Shown: positions 50,202-60,268, numbered from the stretch's first letter. The stretch is 64,000 nt of DNA from Sporosarcina sp. FSL K6-1522 (GCF_038622445.1 NZ_CP152019.1:3384501-3448500); one strand, 5' to 3'. Notes: generated by a model from the letters alone, not told the origin. Made by a program: numbers and translations.

Positions 50202-51316
50202 AAAGCAATCACCTCCTCTTTTACAATGACTGGAACAGCCACCGTAACCGTGGTACCTGTCCCCGCTTCAATTACCAACTTTCCTTCGATGAGTGCCAGA
50301 CGTTCCCGCATGCCCGACAATCCATTGCCTTCATCATTATTATCAGGGACCCCTACCCCATCATCCTTTACAACGATGGTAAAATCCCCTCTCGTATTCC
50401 AAAAGGTAACAAAACAATTTTGCGCCTGGCTATGCTTTACGATATTTGTTGCTGTCTCTCGAAGACACATCCCGATAATATTTTGTTGTAAAGGAGGCAG
50501 TTCTGATAGTTCAGATTTATCTTCCATATGAAACTGAATACCTGCCGCCTTCAAAATTTGCTCCATATCCGCTAATTCCTCAGCAATTGTAATGGTACGC
50601 ATATCAGAAACTAGCTCCCTCACTTGCTGCAGCGCAGAGCGTGCTGTCATTTCAATTTCTTTCGCTTCCACTTTCACGCGTTCTGGATGCTTGTCGGCAA
50701 TCCGTTGAACGAGTTGGCTTTGCAAAGTAATGAGTGACAACGTATGCCCCAACGTATCATGCAAATCTCGCGCGATCCGCACCCGTTCTTCTCGTTTAAT
50801 GAAATCCTTAATCTGGTCATTGGCCTGGCTCAGCTGTTTTTCAAGCTCCATTCTTTCATTCATCGATCGAATACCGAATGGGGCTCCGATCATCACAACA
50901 ACAAAGGGGAGAACAGAATAGAGATTATCTATTCCGCCCTGTATTATTTGTATAATAATTGTTCCAATCATTGCTGATGCAAATGATAGCAACGTACGAT
51001 AAAAATGCTTTTTATTTTCAATCCATCCAATGAAGTTCGCTGGAAAAAAGCCCATAAATAAAATATATGGATCGTAGCCGAAACTAAATACCACGACAAT
51101 CCCTATCTGTAAGGCAAGCCAAAAAGAAAACCATTTTTCAGAAGTTGTACTATATAGTTGCCTGTATGAAACAAGAAAAAGCAGTAATAACAAATAGCCA
51201 ATTACTGCTTTTAGCCCGGTTTCATTTAGTACATAAAAAAGCGGCATGACCAAATAACATAAAAAGATATAAGGCAACACTCCGTACCTTTTCGGAAAAA
51301 GTTGAAAGTTCTTCAC
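50198..51316 (-). CDS. Sensor histidine kinase (HisKA_3 type)
   Basis: A 372-aa kinase. Six predicted helices (about 10-150), coiled coil, dimerisation/phosphoacceptor His in RVRIARDLHDTLGHTLSLI (about 183), ATPase with N-box MCLRETATNIVKHSQ and G-boxes KDDGVGVPDN and GLSGMRERL. DesK/LiaS-like cytoplasmic layout with membrane-embedded sensor. It overlaps the regulator and follows the ABC permease by two bases. Confidence 0.9.
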   Translation of the reverse strand: MKNFQLFPKRYGVLPYIFLCYLVMPLFYVLNETGLKAVIGYLLLLLFLVSYRQLYSTTSEKWFSFWLALQIGIVVVFSFGYDPYILFMGFFPANFIGWIENKKHFYRTLLSFASAMIGTIIIQIIQGGIDNLYSVLPFVVVMIGAPFGIRSMNERMELEKQLSQANDQIKDFIKREERVRIARDLHDTLGHTLSLITLQSQLVQRIADKHPERVKVEAKEIEMTARSALQQVRELVSDMRTITIAEELADMEQILKAAGIQFHMEDKSELSELPPLQQNIIGMCLRETATNIVKHSQAQNCFVTFWNTRGDFTIVVKDDGVGVPDNNDEGNGLSGMRERLALIEGKLVIEAGTGTTVTVAVPVIVKEEVIAL

Positions 51317-51318
51317 GC

Positions 51319-52056
51319 CTACACCGCTTCCTGTTTCCTTCTTATATACGTTGATAATACCATGAATAAAATGAGATATCCTACCAAGATTATGATATTT
51401 TTCAATTCAGGTGTGCCGCCTCTTATAATTTCCCAAGCACCATTGCCATAATTATACGCTGGAAGCCACATACCGATTGTTTGAACCACTTTTGGCAGAA
51501 CCTCCATCGGCATCCACATCCCACCTGTTATCGCCAGTAGCATATAGAGAACATTACTAACCCCACTCGCCGTATCGACCCGCTTCATCGTCCCTACCAA
51601 TACACCAATGCCAAGGAATGGCAGCGAGCCGAGTAAAATCCAGCAACCACTCATAATCCACTCAAATGCAGAAAGTGAAACTCCGTTCAAAACCACACCC
51701 GCTATAAAAATCACGACAATCGAAAATACATGGACAATTGACTGCCCAATCATTTTCGCCATCGAGTATTGCAAACTGGATAGCGGTGTTACTTTCATAA
51801 ATGTCGTCCAACCTTCCGCACGCTCCTGCACCAAGCGAATACCCAATGTCATAATCGCACTTCCCATGACACTAAAAGCCGTGACAGACATTAAAAAATG
51901 AGCATCCCAAAGCGCTTTATCAACCGCACCTGTGTTGACAACCTTCGTAAAAATCACGTAAAAAACAATCGGCATAAACAGTGACCAAAAGATAAAATAA
52001 GGATTCCGAAACATGCGGTACATCTCTGCTTTGCATTGGTTCAGAAAAATCATCAT
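51319..52056 (-). CDS. ABC-2 type transporter permease
   Basis: A 245-aa membrane protein with six helices (MPIVFYVIF; VTAFSVMGSAIMTLGI; VFSIVVIFIAGVVL; CWILLGSLPFLGIGVLVG; VLYMLLAITGGMWMPME; IIILVGYLILFMVLS). Export subunit for drugs or lipid-like peptides. It abuts the ATPase gene upstream. Substrate unknown. Confidence 0.88.
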   Translation of the reverse strand: MMIFLNQCKAEMYRMFRNPYFIFWSLFMPIVFYVIFTKVVNTGAVDKALWDAHFLMSVTAFSVMGSAIMTLGIRLVQERAEGWTTFMKVTPLSSLQYSMAKMIGQSIVHVFSIVVIFIAGVVLNGVSLSAFEWIMSGCWILLGSLPFLGIGVLVGTMKRVDTASGVSNVLYMLLAITGGMWMPMEVLPKVVQTIGMWLPAYNYGNGAWEIIRGGTPELKNIIILVGYLILFMVLSTYIRRKQEAV

Positions 52057-52959
52057 TTATATCGCCTCCTTCTGTTCGACCGTCAGCTGTTCGAATGCTT
52101 CTTCAAGCCGGCCCTTTTCAATCGCTATATCATGCACAACTAATTGCTCCGCAAAAATGGTCGCAAGAATTGCATCCGTATCATTCGTGACAACAACCGT
52201 CCTTCCATTCTCGGCGTAGACATCAGACACTTGTGGCAAGTGTAAAAAGAGTTCAGTCGAAAATGGACGATCCACAACGAACGATACCGATTGTTTTAAC
52301 AAATTCCCCTTCAACTCCTCCGGCTTACCATCCGCAATGATTTTCCCTTTGTTGAATAAAATAATACGCCCTGCCACATCATCTGCTTCCTGTAAATAAT
52401 GCGTAGAGAAAATGATCGTTTTCCCCTGATCAGCAAGTTCTTTCACGGTCTCCCAAAATACTTTGCGAGCTGCAATGTCCATGCCAACTGTCGGTTCGTC
52501 AAAAAACAACAGATCTGGATCCCCTACAAGTGCCAAAGCAAATCCAACCCGCCGCTTTTGCCCACCAGACAACTTTTCAGTTCGTTTATTTAAATCCTCA
52601 TCACTCAGCCCAGTCAAACGGATGAGCTTATCAAACGACAATGGTTTCGGATAATAACTTCTGAACAACTCGATAATCTCTTTCACCTTCAAGCCGTCCA
52701 TTAAACTCACTTCCTGTAGCATAACTCCAATTCTTTCACGCACTTTCTTATCCTTCGCATCTGCATGAAAGAGCGTCGATTCGCCTTTAGTAGGATGCAA
52801 CAAGCCAAGCATCATTAACATTGTTGTACTCTTACCAGCCCCATTCGGCCCAAGAATCGCGACAATCTCCCCTCGCTTAATAGAAAATGAAACATCGTCT
52901 ACGGCTTTTTTGTCTTTAAAAACTTTTGTCAGCTGTTTAATGTTCACTGCATCATCCAT
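52057..52959 (-). CDS. ABC transporter ATP-binding protein
   Basis: A 300-aa ABC ATPase. Walker A GPNGAGKST (about 39-47), Q-loop MLQEVSLMDG, signature LSGGQKRR (about 134-141), Walker B LLFFDEPTVGMD (about 154-165), H-switch STHYLQEAD. The C-terminal 85 residues are a DrrA-like accessory domain. ATG 52959 with GGAGGTGG upstream. Powers the permease encoded next. Confidence 0.93.
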   Translation of the reverse strand: MDDAVNIKQLTKVFKDKKAVDDVSFSIKRGEIVAILGPNGAGKSTTMLMMLGLLHPTKGESTLFHADAKDKKVRERIGVMLQEVSLMDGLKVKEIIELFRSYYPKPLSFDKLIRLTGLSDEDLNKRTEKLSGGQKRRVGFALALVGDPDLLFFDEPTVGMDIAARKVFWETVKELADQGKTIIFSTHYLQEADDVAGRIILFNKGKIIADGKPEELKGNLLKQSVSFVVDRPFSTELFLHLPQVSDVYAENGRTVVVTNDTDAILATIFAEQLVVHDIAIEKGRLEEAFEQLTVEQKEAI

Positions 52960-53099
52960 GAAACCACCTCCGTCTGTTAGTCCTTTCATTGTATGCCGTT
53001 TCGAAAACCCCTATCAGTAGACTTTGTCATGATTCGAATATGACAAATGTCATCTAGATGAACGTATTATCAATACAAACAAAACAATCCATGAAACAC

Positions 53100-53131
53100 A
53101 AAAAAGCACACCCAATATAGATGTGCTTTTT
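53100..53131 (-). terminator. Terminator of nupC
   Basis: On the minus strand AGCACA (53127-53122) pairs with TGTGCT (53110-53105), then TTTTTTG. Just downstream of the nucleoside transporter stop. Confidence 0.7.
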
Positions 53132-53144
53132 ACATACCCATTAC

Positions 53145-54356
53145 TTATACAAACATCCCAGCAATCGCAGCACTCAATAATGAAGCTAACATCCCCGCGG
53201 CGACTGCACGAATACCAAGTTTTGCAATATCCGGGCGTCTACTTGGCGCAAGTGCACCTAGCCCACCAAGAAGGATTGCCAACGAACTTAAATTGGCAAA
53301 ACCGCATAATGCAAAGCTGATAACCATGACCGTTTTCGGGCTTAAAGATGCCATTTCCTGCGCAAATGCCACATAGGCAACAAATTCATTCAACACAAGC
53401 TTTTGACCGATGAAACTTCCCGCTGTAAGCGCCTCAGCCCATGGAACACCAATAGCAAATGCAAGTGGAGAAAACACAACACCTAAAATCCCTTCAAGCG
53501 TCAACGACTCAAAACCAATCCACTTACCGACTCCGCCTAACATACCATTTACCATCGCAATGAGCGCAATAAATGCCAACAGCATTGCCCCAACATTCAA
53601 TGCAAGCTTTAAGCCATCTCCTGCACCGCGCGCTGCCGCATCGATCACGTTCACGGACTCTTGATCTTTTTCCATCTCAAAATCGGCCACTTTCGACTGT
53701 TCCGTTTCCGGTATAAAGATTTTTGCCATTACCAATCCCGCAGGTGCAGCCATAAAACTCGCCGCGATTAAATACTCAAGAGGCACACCTAACAGTGCAT
53801 AACCTGCAAGTACAGACCCTGCAATTGAAGCAAGTCCTCCGGTCATCACCGTGAAGAGCTCAGACTTCGTCATATTCGCCAAAAATGGACGAATAACGAG
53901 CGGCGCCTCTGTCTGTCCAACAAAAATATTCGCAGCCGCAGAAATCGATTCCGCTTTACTCGTCCCAAGCAACTTCGATAATGCGCCTCCAAGTAATTTA
54001 ATGACCCATTGCATAATCCCAAGATAATACAACACAGAGATTAGTGAAGAAAAGAAAATGATGATTGTCAGCACTTGAAATGCAAAAACAAAACCAAACC
54101 CTTCAACATCCGCAGCCGGACCAAAAACAAACGCAACGCCTTCACCCGCATAGTCAATAACATTTTGCACCTTATCAGAAAGCCATATCAATCCCGCTTT
54201 TCCCGCTTCCCACTTTAAAACGATAAAGGCAAACGTCACTTGGATGGCCAAACCAACAACGATTGTGCGATAGTTAATCGATTTTTTTCCATTCGAAAAC
54301 AGAAAGGCAATCCCTAACACGACAACCATCCCAAAAATCCCCCACAAAAAATTCAC
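53145..54356 (-). CDS. nupC: NupC-family nucleoside transporter
   Basis: A 403-aa concentrative (CNT) transporter, H+- or Na+-driven. CNT motifs: [31 protein letters not shown] (from about 150) and [10 protein letters not shown] (about 335), [21 protein letters not shown] near the end. About ten helices. It imports nucleosides that pdp/deoB then use, though those genes are 11 kb away. Confidence 0.9.
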   Translation of the reverse strand: MNFLWGIFGMVVVLGIAFLFSNGKKSINYRTIVVGLAIQVTFAFIVLKWEAGKAGLIWLSDKVQNVIDYAGEGVAFVFGPAADVEGFGFVFAFQVLTIIIFFSSLISVLYYLGIMQWVIKLLGGALSKLLGTSKAESISAAANIFVGQTEAPLVIRPFLANMTKSELFTVMTGGLASIAGSVLAGYALLGVPLEYLIAASFMAAPAGLVMAKIFIPETEQSKVADFEMEKDQESVNVIDAAARGAGDGLKLALNVGAMLLAFIALIAMVNGMLGGVGKWIGFESLTLEGILGVVFSPLAFAIGVPWAEALTAGSFIGQKLVLNEFVAYVAFAQEMASLSPKTVMVISFALCGFANLSSLAILLGGLGALAPSRRPDIAKLGIRAVAAGMLASLLSAAIAGMFV

Positions 54357-54556
54357 TACGACACCTCTTTATATGGAAGTCTCCCACATTTTATTATCAT
54401 CTTTCACTCGTCTGACGTCAGACAACTCCACGATCTTAACAAATAGGAACGCATAAGTAAATGGACAACTTTCGACATTAGGCATGCTAACGATTATCTC
54501 GCTAGTATTCCGCATACAAACGGCGGACAGTGATGAGTGGCTCGTCTTCTCTCCAT

Positions 54557-54592
54557 AGAAAAAAGCGACTTCTCAAACCTGAAAAGTCGCTT
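54557..54592 (-). terminator. Terminator of the MFS transporter gene
   Basis: On the minus strand AAGCGACTT (54592-54584) pairs with AAGTCGCTT (54571-54563), then TTTTTT. The 240-bp region between it and nupC (54357-54596) otherwise shows nothing clear. Confidence 0.75.
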
Positions 54593-54596
54593 CTCC

Positions 54597-55760
54597 CTAT
54601 AACGTCACATGCTTCGGCTTCTTCCAAAACAGTGCAATAACCGTTCCTACTATTAACACAAGCGCTGCAAAATAATACGGGTAATTTAAATTAACATCGA
54701 ATAAAGCACCGCCAATAATCGGCCCAAAAATATTACCGATACTTGTGAACGTCGAGTTCATGCCGCCTACAAAGCCTTGTTCATTGCCCGCGATTTTCGA
54801 TAAATACGAAGTGATCGCTGGACGCATCAAGTCAAATCCGATAAACAAAACAAACGTCGTGAGCAAAATGGAAAAATACGAACTGACATATGTCATCAGC
54901 AAGACTAGAACGGCTGAAATCCCCAAGGCATAGCGAATCAAGTTAATTTCACCCATCAGTTTTGTTAAACGATCAAACAAGACGATTTGTGCAATAGCCC
55001 CGACAATCGCACTGCCCGTAATGACAATCGCAATATCTTTCGGTGTAAAACCAAATTTATGGTCGACAAACAAACTAAAGAGCGATTCAAACGCCGCAAG
55101 CCCAAATGTTGAGACGAAAATCAACAGAAACGCAATAAAATACATTGGAATAAACACACGGCGTAACCCTGTTGCTTGCCCTGCTGTCGGTGCTTCTACC
55201 GCTTCCCGTTCAGGCTCCTTTAACAAAATTAGCGACAGGATTGCCGCAAACACCCCTAACACTCCCGCCGAATAAAAAGGAACCCGCGTGCCGATTTCCG
55301 CCAAAAAACCACCGAGCCCTGGCCCAATAATAAAACCAGTATTAATCGCGGCGGACATATAGCCTAGCGCCTTCGATCTTGTAGCAGTCGTTGTAATATC
55401 TGCGATAAAAGCCGTCACCGCGGGCATGATAAACGCCGCACTGACGCCACCAAGCATCCGGGAAATAAATAACACTTCAACGGACTTCCCATACCCGAAC
55501 AAAAACTCCGAGAAACCAAATATCAATAGGCCGATAATAATCATAATCTTTCGTCCGTACTTATCCACCCAGCGTCCTGCGAACGGCGAAATAATTAACT
55601 GCGTAATCGCAAATGCCGCCACCATATAGCCAACAACCGCACCCGTTATCCCCAACTCATTCATAATCGTCGGCAACACGGGTATCACAAGCCCGATGCC
55701 TAAAAATGCGATAAATAAATTCATGAGTAAAATTGCTAATACACCATTTTGATTCTTCAT
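54597..55760 (-). CDS. MFS multidrug efflux transporter (NorA/Bmr-like)
   Basis: A 387-aa DHA1-type antiporter of 12 helices. Motif A is GRWVDKYGRKIMI (about 60-72); motif C-like GFIIGPGLGGFLAE (about 137-150). The first 150 residues resemble S. aureus NorA closely (FLGIGLVIPVLP, then AAFAITQLIISPF). Exports fluoroquinolones, dyes and similar cations in relatives. ATG 55760 with GAGGGG upstream. No regulator gene nearby. Confidence 0.88.
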   Translation of the reverse strand: MKNQNGVLAILLMNLFIAFLGIGLVIPVLPTIMNELGITGAVVGYMVAAFAITQLIISPFAGRWVDKYGRKIMIIIGLLIFGFSEFLFGYGKSVEVLFISRMLGGVSAAFIMPAVTAFIADITTTATRSKALGYMSAAINTGFIIGPGLGGFLAEIGTRVPFYSAGVLGVFAAILSLILLKEPEREAVEAPTAGQATGLRRVFIPMYFIAFLLIFVSTFGLAAFESLFSLFVDHKFGFTPKDIAIVITGSAIVGAIAQIVLFDRLTKLMGEINLIRYALGISAVLVLLMTYVSSYFSILLTTFVLFIGFDLMRPAITSYLSKIAGNEQGFVGGMNSTFTSIGNIFGPIIGGALFDVNLNYPYYFAALVLIVGTVIALFWKKPKHVTL

Positions 55761-55941
55761 CTGTAAATCCCCTCTACATACAAGCCCTTCAATCGCATTC
55801 GCCAACCAGCCAATTTCTACCTATCCCCATACATTGAACCTGTGTACAACTACTTACGAAAGAGACTTCTTTTCATTTCATAAAAGTGTACCGCACACTT
55901 GCTGAGATTGCGACTATTATTTTCCACATATTTTTAAACAT

Positions 55942-55977
55942 AAAAAAGCCAGTCAACGTTTATACGCTACTGACTGG
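55942..55977 (-). terminator. Terminator at the left border of the immunity island
   Basis: On the minus strand CCAGTCA (55977-55971) pairs with TGACTGG (55955-55949), with partial inner pairing (GTAGCGTATAAACGT), then CTTTTTT. It lies 110 bp after the SMI1/KNR4 pseudogene and ends that transcription unit. The remainder of 55761-56085 shows nothing clear. Confidence 0.7.
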
Positions 55978-56085
55978 TACAATGAAGTCATCAAAATAGC
56001 AATATTCCCCTTTGCCCCTCAATTTATCTAACTATATACAAAAGAATTTTTTTGCAAGTTTTACATATATCGAGACCCGAACACC

Positions 56086-56526
56086 CTAGTTAAAAAAATC
56101 ATCCACGTTTTTTAACCACTCCTCAAAAGTGGCCGCTTCTTTTGTCACGCTAAAATCTTCATGAGAATAATAAAAAACACCTGTGTTTGGACATGCTTTC
56201 GAACAAAGACAAAAGTAATCCCCATTCCCTAAACTATAAAAAGGGATGAGCGCTTCATCCCAAAAACCAGTCAGCATTTCATCATCGTATGTAAATTAAA
56301 TCGTATCATTTCCATTGCTTCTTCCACTAGAAACGTTCAAAACATCTCCCGGAAACCGATATTCAGCCATCAATTCAATGAAATAGCGAAATTCTTCTGG
56401 GAATGAACAGCCAAACTTCTTCTCCAATTGCAACCAATCATTCGTTGAAGGCGGATCCAAAATCACCAATTCCTTACCTACTAGACTGTCTAATAAACTT
56501 GCAACTTCATCCTTGGTCACAACCAT
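56086..56526 (-). pseudogene. SMI1/KNR4-type immunity gene broken by one stop codon
   Basis: Two open frames in one phase: 56526-56299 (MVVTKDEVASLLDSLVGKEL...SNGNDTI) and 56295-56086 (FTYDDEMLTGFWDEALIPFY...), separated only by TAA at 56296-56298. The joined sequence of 146 aa matches the SMI1/KNR4 layout: EKKFGCSFPEEFRYFIELM, then FPGDVLNVSSGRSNGNDTI-x-FTYDDEM, then LIPFYSLGNGDYFCLC. One base change would restore it. In polyimmunity loci such relics are common. Confidence 0.8.
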
Positions 56527-56535
56527 TCACTCCTT

Positions 56536-57003
56536 TCAAATCACAAGATCCTGATACCCTACTTCAGTCACTTTCTCGTCTAATAAACGAAGTCCCACCC
56601 CATTTTCCGCATCCCATGTACAATCGAAAAGAATACCAATAGCGCGAGCCTCGAAAATACCTCCGTATGTCACAATAATTCCATCCAACGTAATCATCTC
56701 CATCAGTTGGTCAGTCGTTTCTACTAACGGATAATGTTCATTGAATTCAATATCATACCCCAATTCATATCGCTTCTGATGGTAGTAATCTAAAATTGGT
56801 TGCAAAAAGCTTTGCTGCAATTGTGCCCAATTTTGTATTAACGCTTGGTATGCTATGTATTGTTCTTCATCAAATAACCCATCCTCTTCTCCGCTAATCA
56901 TGAGCACGATTTTAGTCTCTTTCCCTAAAAAATGAATGGCAGTATCCTTTGACCATATATAATCATATTCAATTTCTCCAAAAATCGGATCGTTTATGAG
57001 CAT
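56536..57003 (-). CDS. DUF6985-like immunity-associated protein
   Basis: A 155-aa acidic protein starting MLINDPIFGEIEYDYIWSKD. The opening DPIFGE(I)xYDYxW pattern recalls DUF6985 immunity-type proteins. I chose ATG 57003 (AAAGGAG upstream); a longer frame upstream has no ribosome site. It is in tandem with the SMI1/KNR4 relic. Probably an immunity or immunity-like protein by context; the cognate toxin is unknown. Confidence 0.6.
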   Translation of the reverse strand: MLINDPIFGEIEYDYIWSKDTAIHFLGKETKIVLMISGEEDGLFDEEQYIAYQALIQNWAQLQQSFLQPILDYYHQKRYELGYDIEFNEHYPLVETTDQLMEMITLDGIIVTYGGIFEARAIGILFDCTWDAENGVGLRLLDEKVTEVGYQDLVI

Positions 57004-57114
57004 TTTTAAAGTCTCCTTTTTTTCAATAAAATTAATATCCACGTATGGAGTTACCTGGTAAACACGCACGGTCGTAATCACGAATGTCTTCGTTATATAT
57101 ATCAGGAAAATTAT

Positions 57115-57504
57115 TTAAAAATGAGCATACAGCTTTCTAAGCTCATTAATATCATCGCCTTCTTCGATAGCAAGCCAAATGTCCTGTAAATAGCCATTTA
57201 ATTTACTTGTACTGTTCTCAAATATAAGTTTTACATTTTCAGTTTGATTGTCTAAGTAATAAACACCATCTAACCACCCAAATACATTAGAAATTGTATC
57301 TGAAATAGAGTTTTGAATAAGATAGAAAAATAAACTTTTTTGCTCTTCATTTAGAGATTGATAAAAGCGAACACTTTCAGAAAGCATGTCTGCATTATCT
57401 GAAGTTGATGTATTCAAAATTCCTTCAAAACTAGAAATATGTTCTAAATAGATATCATTTTTAATAGCTACTACCAAATCAACTGGATTTAATTTTTGCT
57501 GCAT
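57115..57504 (-). CDS. Unknown acidic island protein
   Basis: A 129-aa all-helical acidic protein (MQQKLNPVDLVVAIKNDIYL..., middle SESVRFYQSLNEEQKSLFFY, then NVFGWLDGVYYLD). Low-GC codons match its neighbours. Looks like a small soluble immunity-type protein, but no family is recognised. Confidence 0.5.
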   Translation of the reverse strand: MQQKLNPVDLVVAIKNDIYLEHISSFEGILNTSTSDNADMLSESVRFYQSLNEEQKSLFFYLIQNSISDTISNVFGWLDGVYYLDNQTENVKLIFENSTSKLNGYLQDIWLAIEEGDDINELRKLYAHF

Positions 57505-57600
57505 TTTACAAACACCTCTTCTTAATCAATCTAGTCGAAATCATTCCCTATTGAAATATGTCCATATTCCTTACCACCTTACTAGCCAGATGATGAGTCC

Positions 57601-58023
57601 TTATCTATGTAAACTTTTCACCCATTTACTATAGTAACTGAGCTGTTCTTCGATTTTTACAAACTTCAAACTATCGTCAAATCCAAATATATCAACCAAA
57701 TTTGCTGTTAAAGCTGGTTTGCCAAATTCTAATTTATAGGCTAAACGTCCACTTCCCATCGCTAATTGCATTGGAGATGGATAAACATTTAACGCAGCTA
57801 CATTGCACATAACTTGTAGTCGCTTATCTTCTAGCTGTTGCCGCAAGCTTTGAAGTGCTTGAAAAAAGTTTTCGTGTTCACAGCTTATTGTATCGTCCAG
57901 AATGGACAGCTCTATTAGAACCACATCTTCATCATCTGGAGATTCCTCGTATAGTTTCAAAATGCCACAAAATAGTTTTCCATCATTCATAGCCAACTTT
58001 ATATTTTTATTTTCATAATTCAA
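57601..58023 (-). CDS. Unknown island protein
   Basis: A 140-aa alpha/beta protein read from TTG 58023 (GGAAGGTGAT upstream), LNYENKNIKLAMNDGKLFCG. Segment CEHENFFQALQSLRQQLED and then LQVMCNVAALNVYPSPMQLA are distinctive. I recall similar uncharacterised proteins in Bacilli but no name. An upstream GTG is possible but has no ribosome site. Confidence 0.5.
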   Translation of the reverse strand: MNYENKNIKLAMNDGKLFCGILKLYEESPDDEDVVLIELSILDDTISCEHENFFQALQSLRQQLEDKRLQVMCNVAALNVYPSPMQLAMGSGRLAYKLEFGKPALTANLVDIFGFDDSLKFVKIEEQLSYYSKWVKSLHR

Positions 58024-58315
58024 AGTATCACCTTCCAAAGAGCATTGCTTCAAAGTCGTCACTATATAGTGAAAACCAACAAATATGAATTAATTCAGGA
58101 CCTTTTTTGTACTAATTTTACTCTCCTTATTAAAAAACACATCTGCTTCATTCTGATTATAATAAGTACAACAAACAAATATCCTATCGAATCACTCAAG
58201 TTAAATATATCATAAAATTCATATATTTAACTTAATATTCGTTGCACTTACTGAGATAAACTGGTATATTTGCTCCGTTATATTAGAATAAATGATTTTA
58301 TTGGGGGATGTATGA

Positions 58316-59065
58316 ATGTCGAAAAACTGGGATCTTTATTTTGATTATATTAATGAAAAAGTTGCTTCCATTGTGTTAGATATGGACGTATGGAAAGAAA
58401 TCGACACCGAAAAATATCGTCAAGCACTTACCGTTAGGCTTATCTTGCAACAACCAAATGCAGATGGATTTCCATCAAGTAATGAGTCAAATATAATAAG
58501 TGAAATTGAAGTGGCTCTAAAAGAATTGGTCAGCCATAAAGAGATTATTAACGTTGGCAGAATTACAACAGATGGGTTCAGGGATATTATTTTCTATTCA
58601 CTTCCTGAAAAACAGAAGGATTTAGTGGAAGCTGCTAATCAAATTATTACCTCTACTGGCTATGAATTTGAGGTTTTCAGCATGGACGATGAAAAGACAT
58701 GGGCATTTTATTTTGACATTTTATATCCAAATCAATATCAACAACAACATATGGGAAATCGTTCCGTAATTGATTCCTTAAAAGAATCTGGGGATTGTTT
58801 AGAAACGCCTCGTCAAGTGGATCATTGGTTGTACTTTGAACATGCACCAATGCGTGAAAGCTTTGTAGAAGCTATTAAAAAAGAAGGATTTTCTATAGAG
58901 GAGAATTCGCTACAAGTGAATGAGGATGGACCATATCCAGTGACGATTCACAGGGTCGATTCTGTTGATTATTTTTCTATGAACGATGTCACAGACTTAT
59001 TGGTAACATTCGCGGAAGAATACAATGGAGTATATGATGGCTGGGGAACCCTTGTGATGAACTAA
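58316..59065 (+). CDS. DUF695 and RraB-like domain fusion protein
   Basis: A 249-aa protein, the only plus-strand gene of the island. N-terminal half (about 1-135; MSKNWDLYFDYINEKVASIV, then WAFYFDILYPNQYQ) fits DUF695. C-terminal half (about 150-249; SLKESGDCLETPRQVDHWLYF, then FAEEYNGVYDGWGTLVM) fits the RraB fold, named for an RNase E inhibitor in E. coli. Bacilli lack RNase E, so here it is more likely a protein-binding immunity-type module. It starts after a 250-bp AT-rich divergent region that shows no other gene. Confidence 0.7.
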   Translation: MSKNWDLYFDYINEKVASIVLDMDVWKEIDTEKYRQALTVRLILQQPNADGFPSSNESNIISEIEVALKELVSHKEIINVGRITTDGFRDIIFYSLPEKQKDLVEAANQIITSTGYEFEVFSMDDEKTWAFYFDILYPNQYQQQHMGNRSVIDSLKESGDCLETPRQVDHWLYFEHAPMRESFVEAIKKEGFSIEENSLQVNEDGPYPVTIHRVDSVDYFSMNDVTDLLVTFAEEYNGVYDGWGTLVMN

Positions 59066-59100
59066 TCGCTTCCCAAGGCTCCCGTAGAGGATAGGGAAAT

Positions 59101-59137
59101 GTATGTCGGGATGCGACGAAGTGACATCCCGACATAC
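59101..59137. repeat. Perfect 13-bp inverted repeat after the DUF695 gene
   Basis: GTATGTCGGGATG (59101-59113) pairs perfectly with CATCCCGACATAC (59125-59137), loop of 11 nt. No T-tract on either strand. Could be a Rho-independent terminator without U-tract, or a mobile/dispersed palindrome. Confidence 0.5.
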
Positions 59138-59236
59138 AACAAATTGCAGTCATAATCGTAAAGTTTGTTCAAAAATAACCCCATGACAAATTTATATTCA
59201 TCTATTCTTCTTTGGGAATACTCATCCTCTTATAGC

Positions 59237-59773
59237 CTAAGCTCGTATATAATCAAAAATCATGGCCCAACCATCCATGGGGCTACCATATCCCCATAGG
59301 GGGGCCGTCATTGCTTCTAATTGATTAAGCTTTTCTTTATATTGCTTCTCCATCGCTTGACGCTCCTCCTTCGTATACCTATTCAAACGCTCATCACTTA
59401 CCTTCAATCGCATATTATGCAAGAAGTTGATCATATCACAATAAAGCGCATCGTCCTCGAATGTAATAAAATCTGGGAAAATAGCAATCACTTCGTCAAA
59501 AGTATGCTGCATCTGTGGCATGCCAAACTTCGCCAAGACTTCAGAAATATACGGTACGAGATGCGGCTGATAGGCGATGATGCCATCCCAACCATCACAC
59601 TGCCAGTTGCCAATCATATTGATGGCAATGTGGAGTTGAAATAAATCTGGCGACACCATCTCTTGGATAGTATCCAGCTCGCCCATTTCCCAAATTTTAT
59701 CTGATAGCTCTGCCAAATCCGTCTCATCTGCTGGGATTTTTCCATCCCATATCTCATTCAATCCAATATTCAT
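59237..59773 (-). CDS. Island protein (possible DUF4375-like)
   Basis: A 178-aa helical protein, MNIGLNEIWDGKIPADETDL. The central LFQLHIAINMIGNWQCDGWD with FPDFITFEDDALYCDMINFL suggests the DMP19/DUF4375-like group, a guess. C terminus ends DGWAMIFDYIRA. ATG 59773 after AGAGGTG. Immunity role inferred from the island only. Confidence 0.5.
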   Translation of the reverse strand: MNIGLNEIWDGKIPADETDLAELSDKIWEMGELDTIQEMVSPDLFQLHIAINMIGNWQCDGWDGIIAYQPHLVPYISEVLAKFGMPQMQHTFDEVIAIFPDFITFEDDALYCDMINFLHNMRLKVSDERLNRYTKEERQAMEKQYKEKLNQLEAMTAPLWGYGSPMDGWAMIFDYIRA

Positions 59774-59853
59774 TTTTACACCTCTTCTGGAATTTAGAAT
59801 TCTGTTCATTATCGCTACAAGACTCCTTGCTCTCTTTGTAGCACTGTCTGTCT

Positions 59854-60249
59854 TTAAAAGATTGTCTTAAATTTTCCCAAGTACACTAAGCCATTAAACA
59901 ACTTTTCTGTATCTGTTATGTTTAAATCCGCGTCGATATAGAGGAACATGGCATTTACATTTTCGATTCCTTTTCTAACGCATATCGCGTTAATTTCTAA
60001 TACTGTTTCCTTCGAAATAGCTACATCCTCTAATGCCTCTGCAACGCTTATGAAATGGTCCGTCTTGTAGACTTCGATCATATCCTCATCGTACCAATCC
60101 TCATGAATATCAACACAAAATAGGCACACTTGATATGCAGGATCGCCTATTTCTACATCGGTATTGTAGTCCAATTCGAAATATTTCTCGAATGTTTCAT
60201 CGTCAGAATCATTGATTCCTAGCCATATGTGAACTCTAGACATATCCAT
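59854..60249 (-). CDS. Imm22-like immunity protein
   Basis: A 131-aa acidic protein. The opening VHIWLGINDSDDETFEKYFE, then DYNTDVEIGDPAYQVCLFCV and DWYDEDMIEVY match the Immunity protein 22 pattern (WLG near the start, then EYFE, then WYDED). Imm22 proteins neutralise nuclease toxins in polymorphic toxin systems. Toxin absent from the window. Start either ATG 60249 or 60243. Confidence 0.7.
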   Translation of the reverse strand: MDMSRVHIWLGINDSDDETFEKYFELDYNTDVEIGDPAYQVCLFCVDIHEDWYDEDMIEVYKTDHFISVAEALEDVAISKETVLEINAICVRKGIENVNAMFLYIDADLNITDTEKLFNGLVYLGKFKTIF

Positions 60250-60268
60250 TTTTTCAACTCACTCTCCT

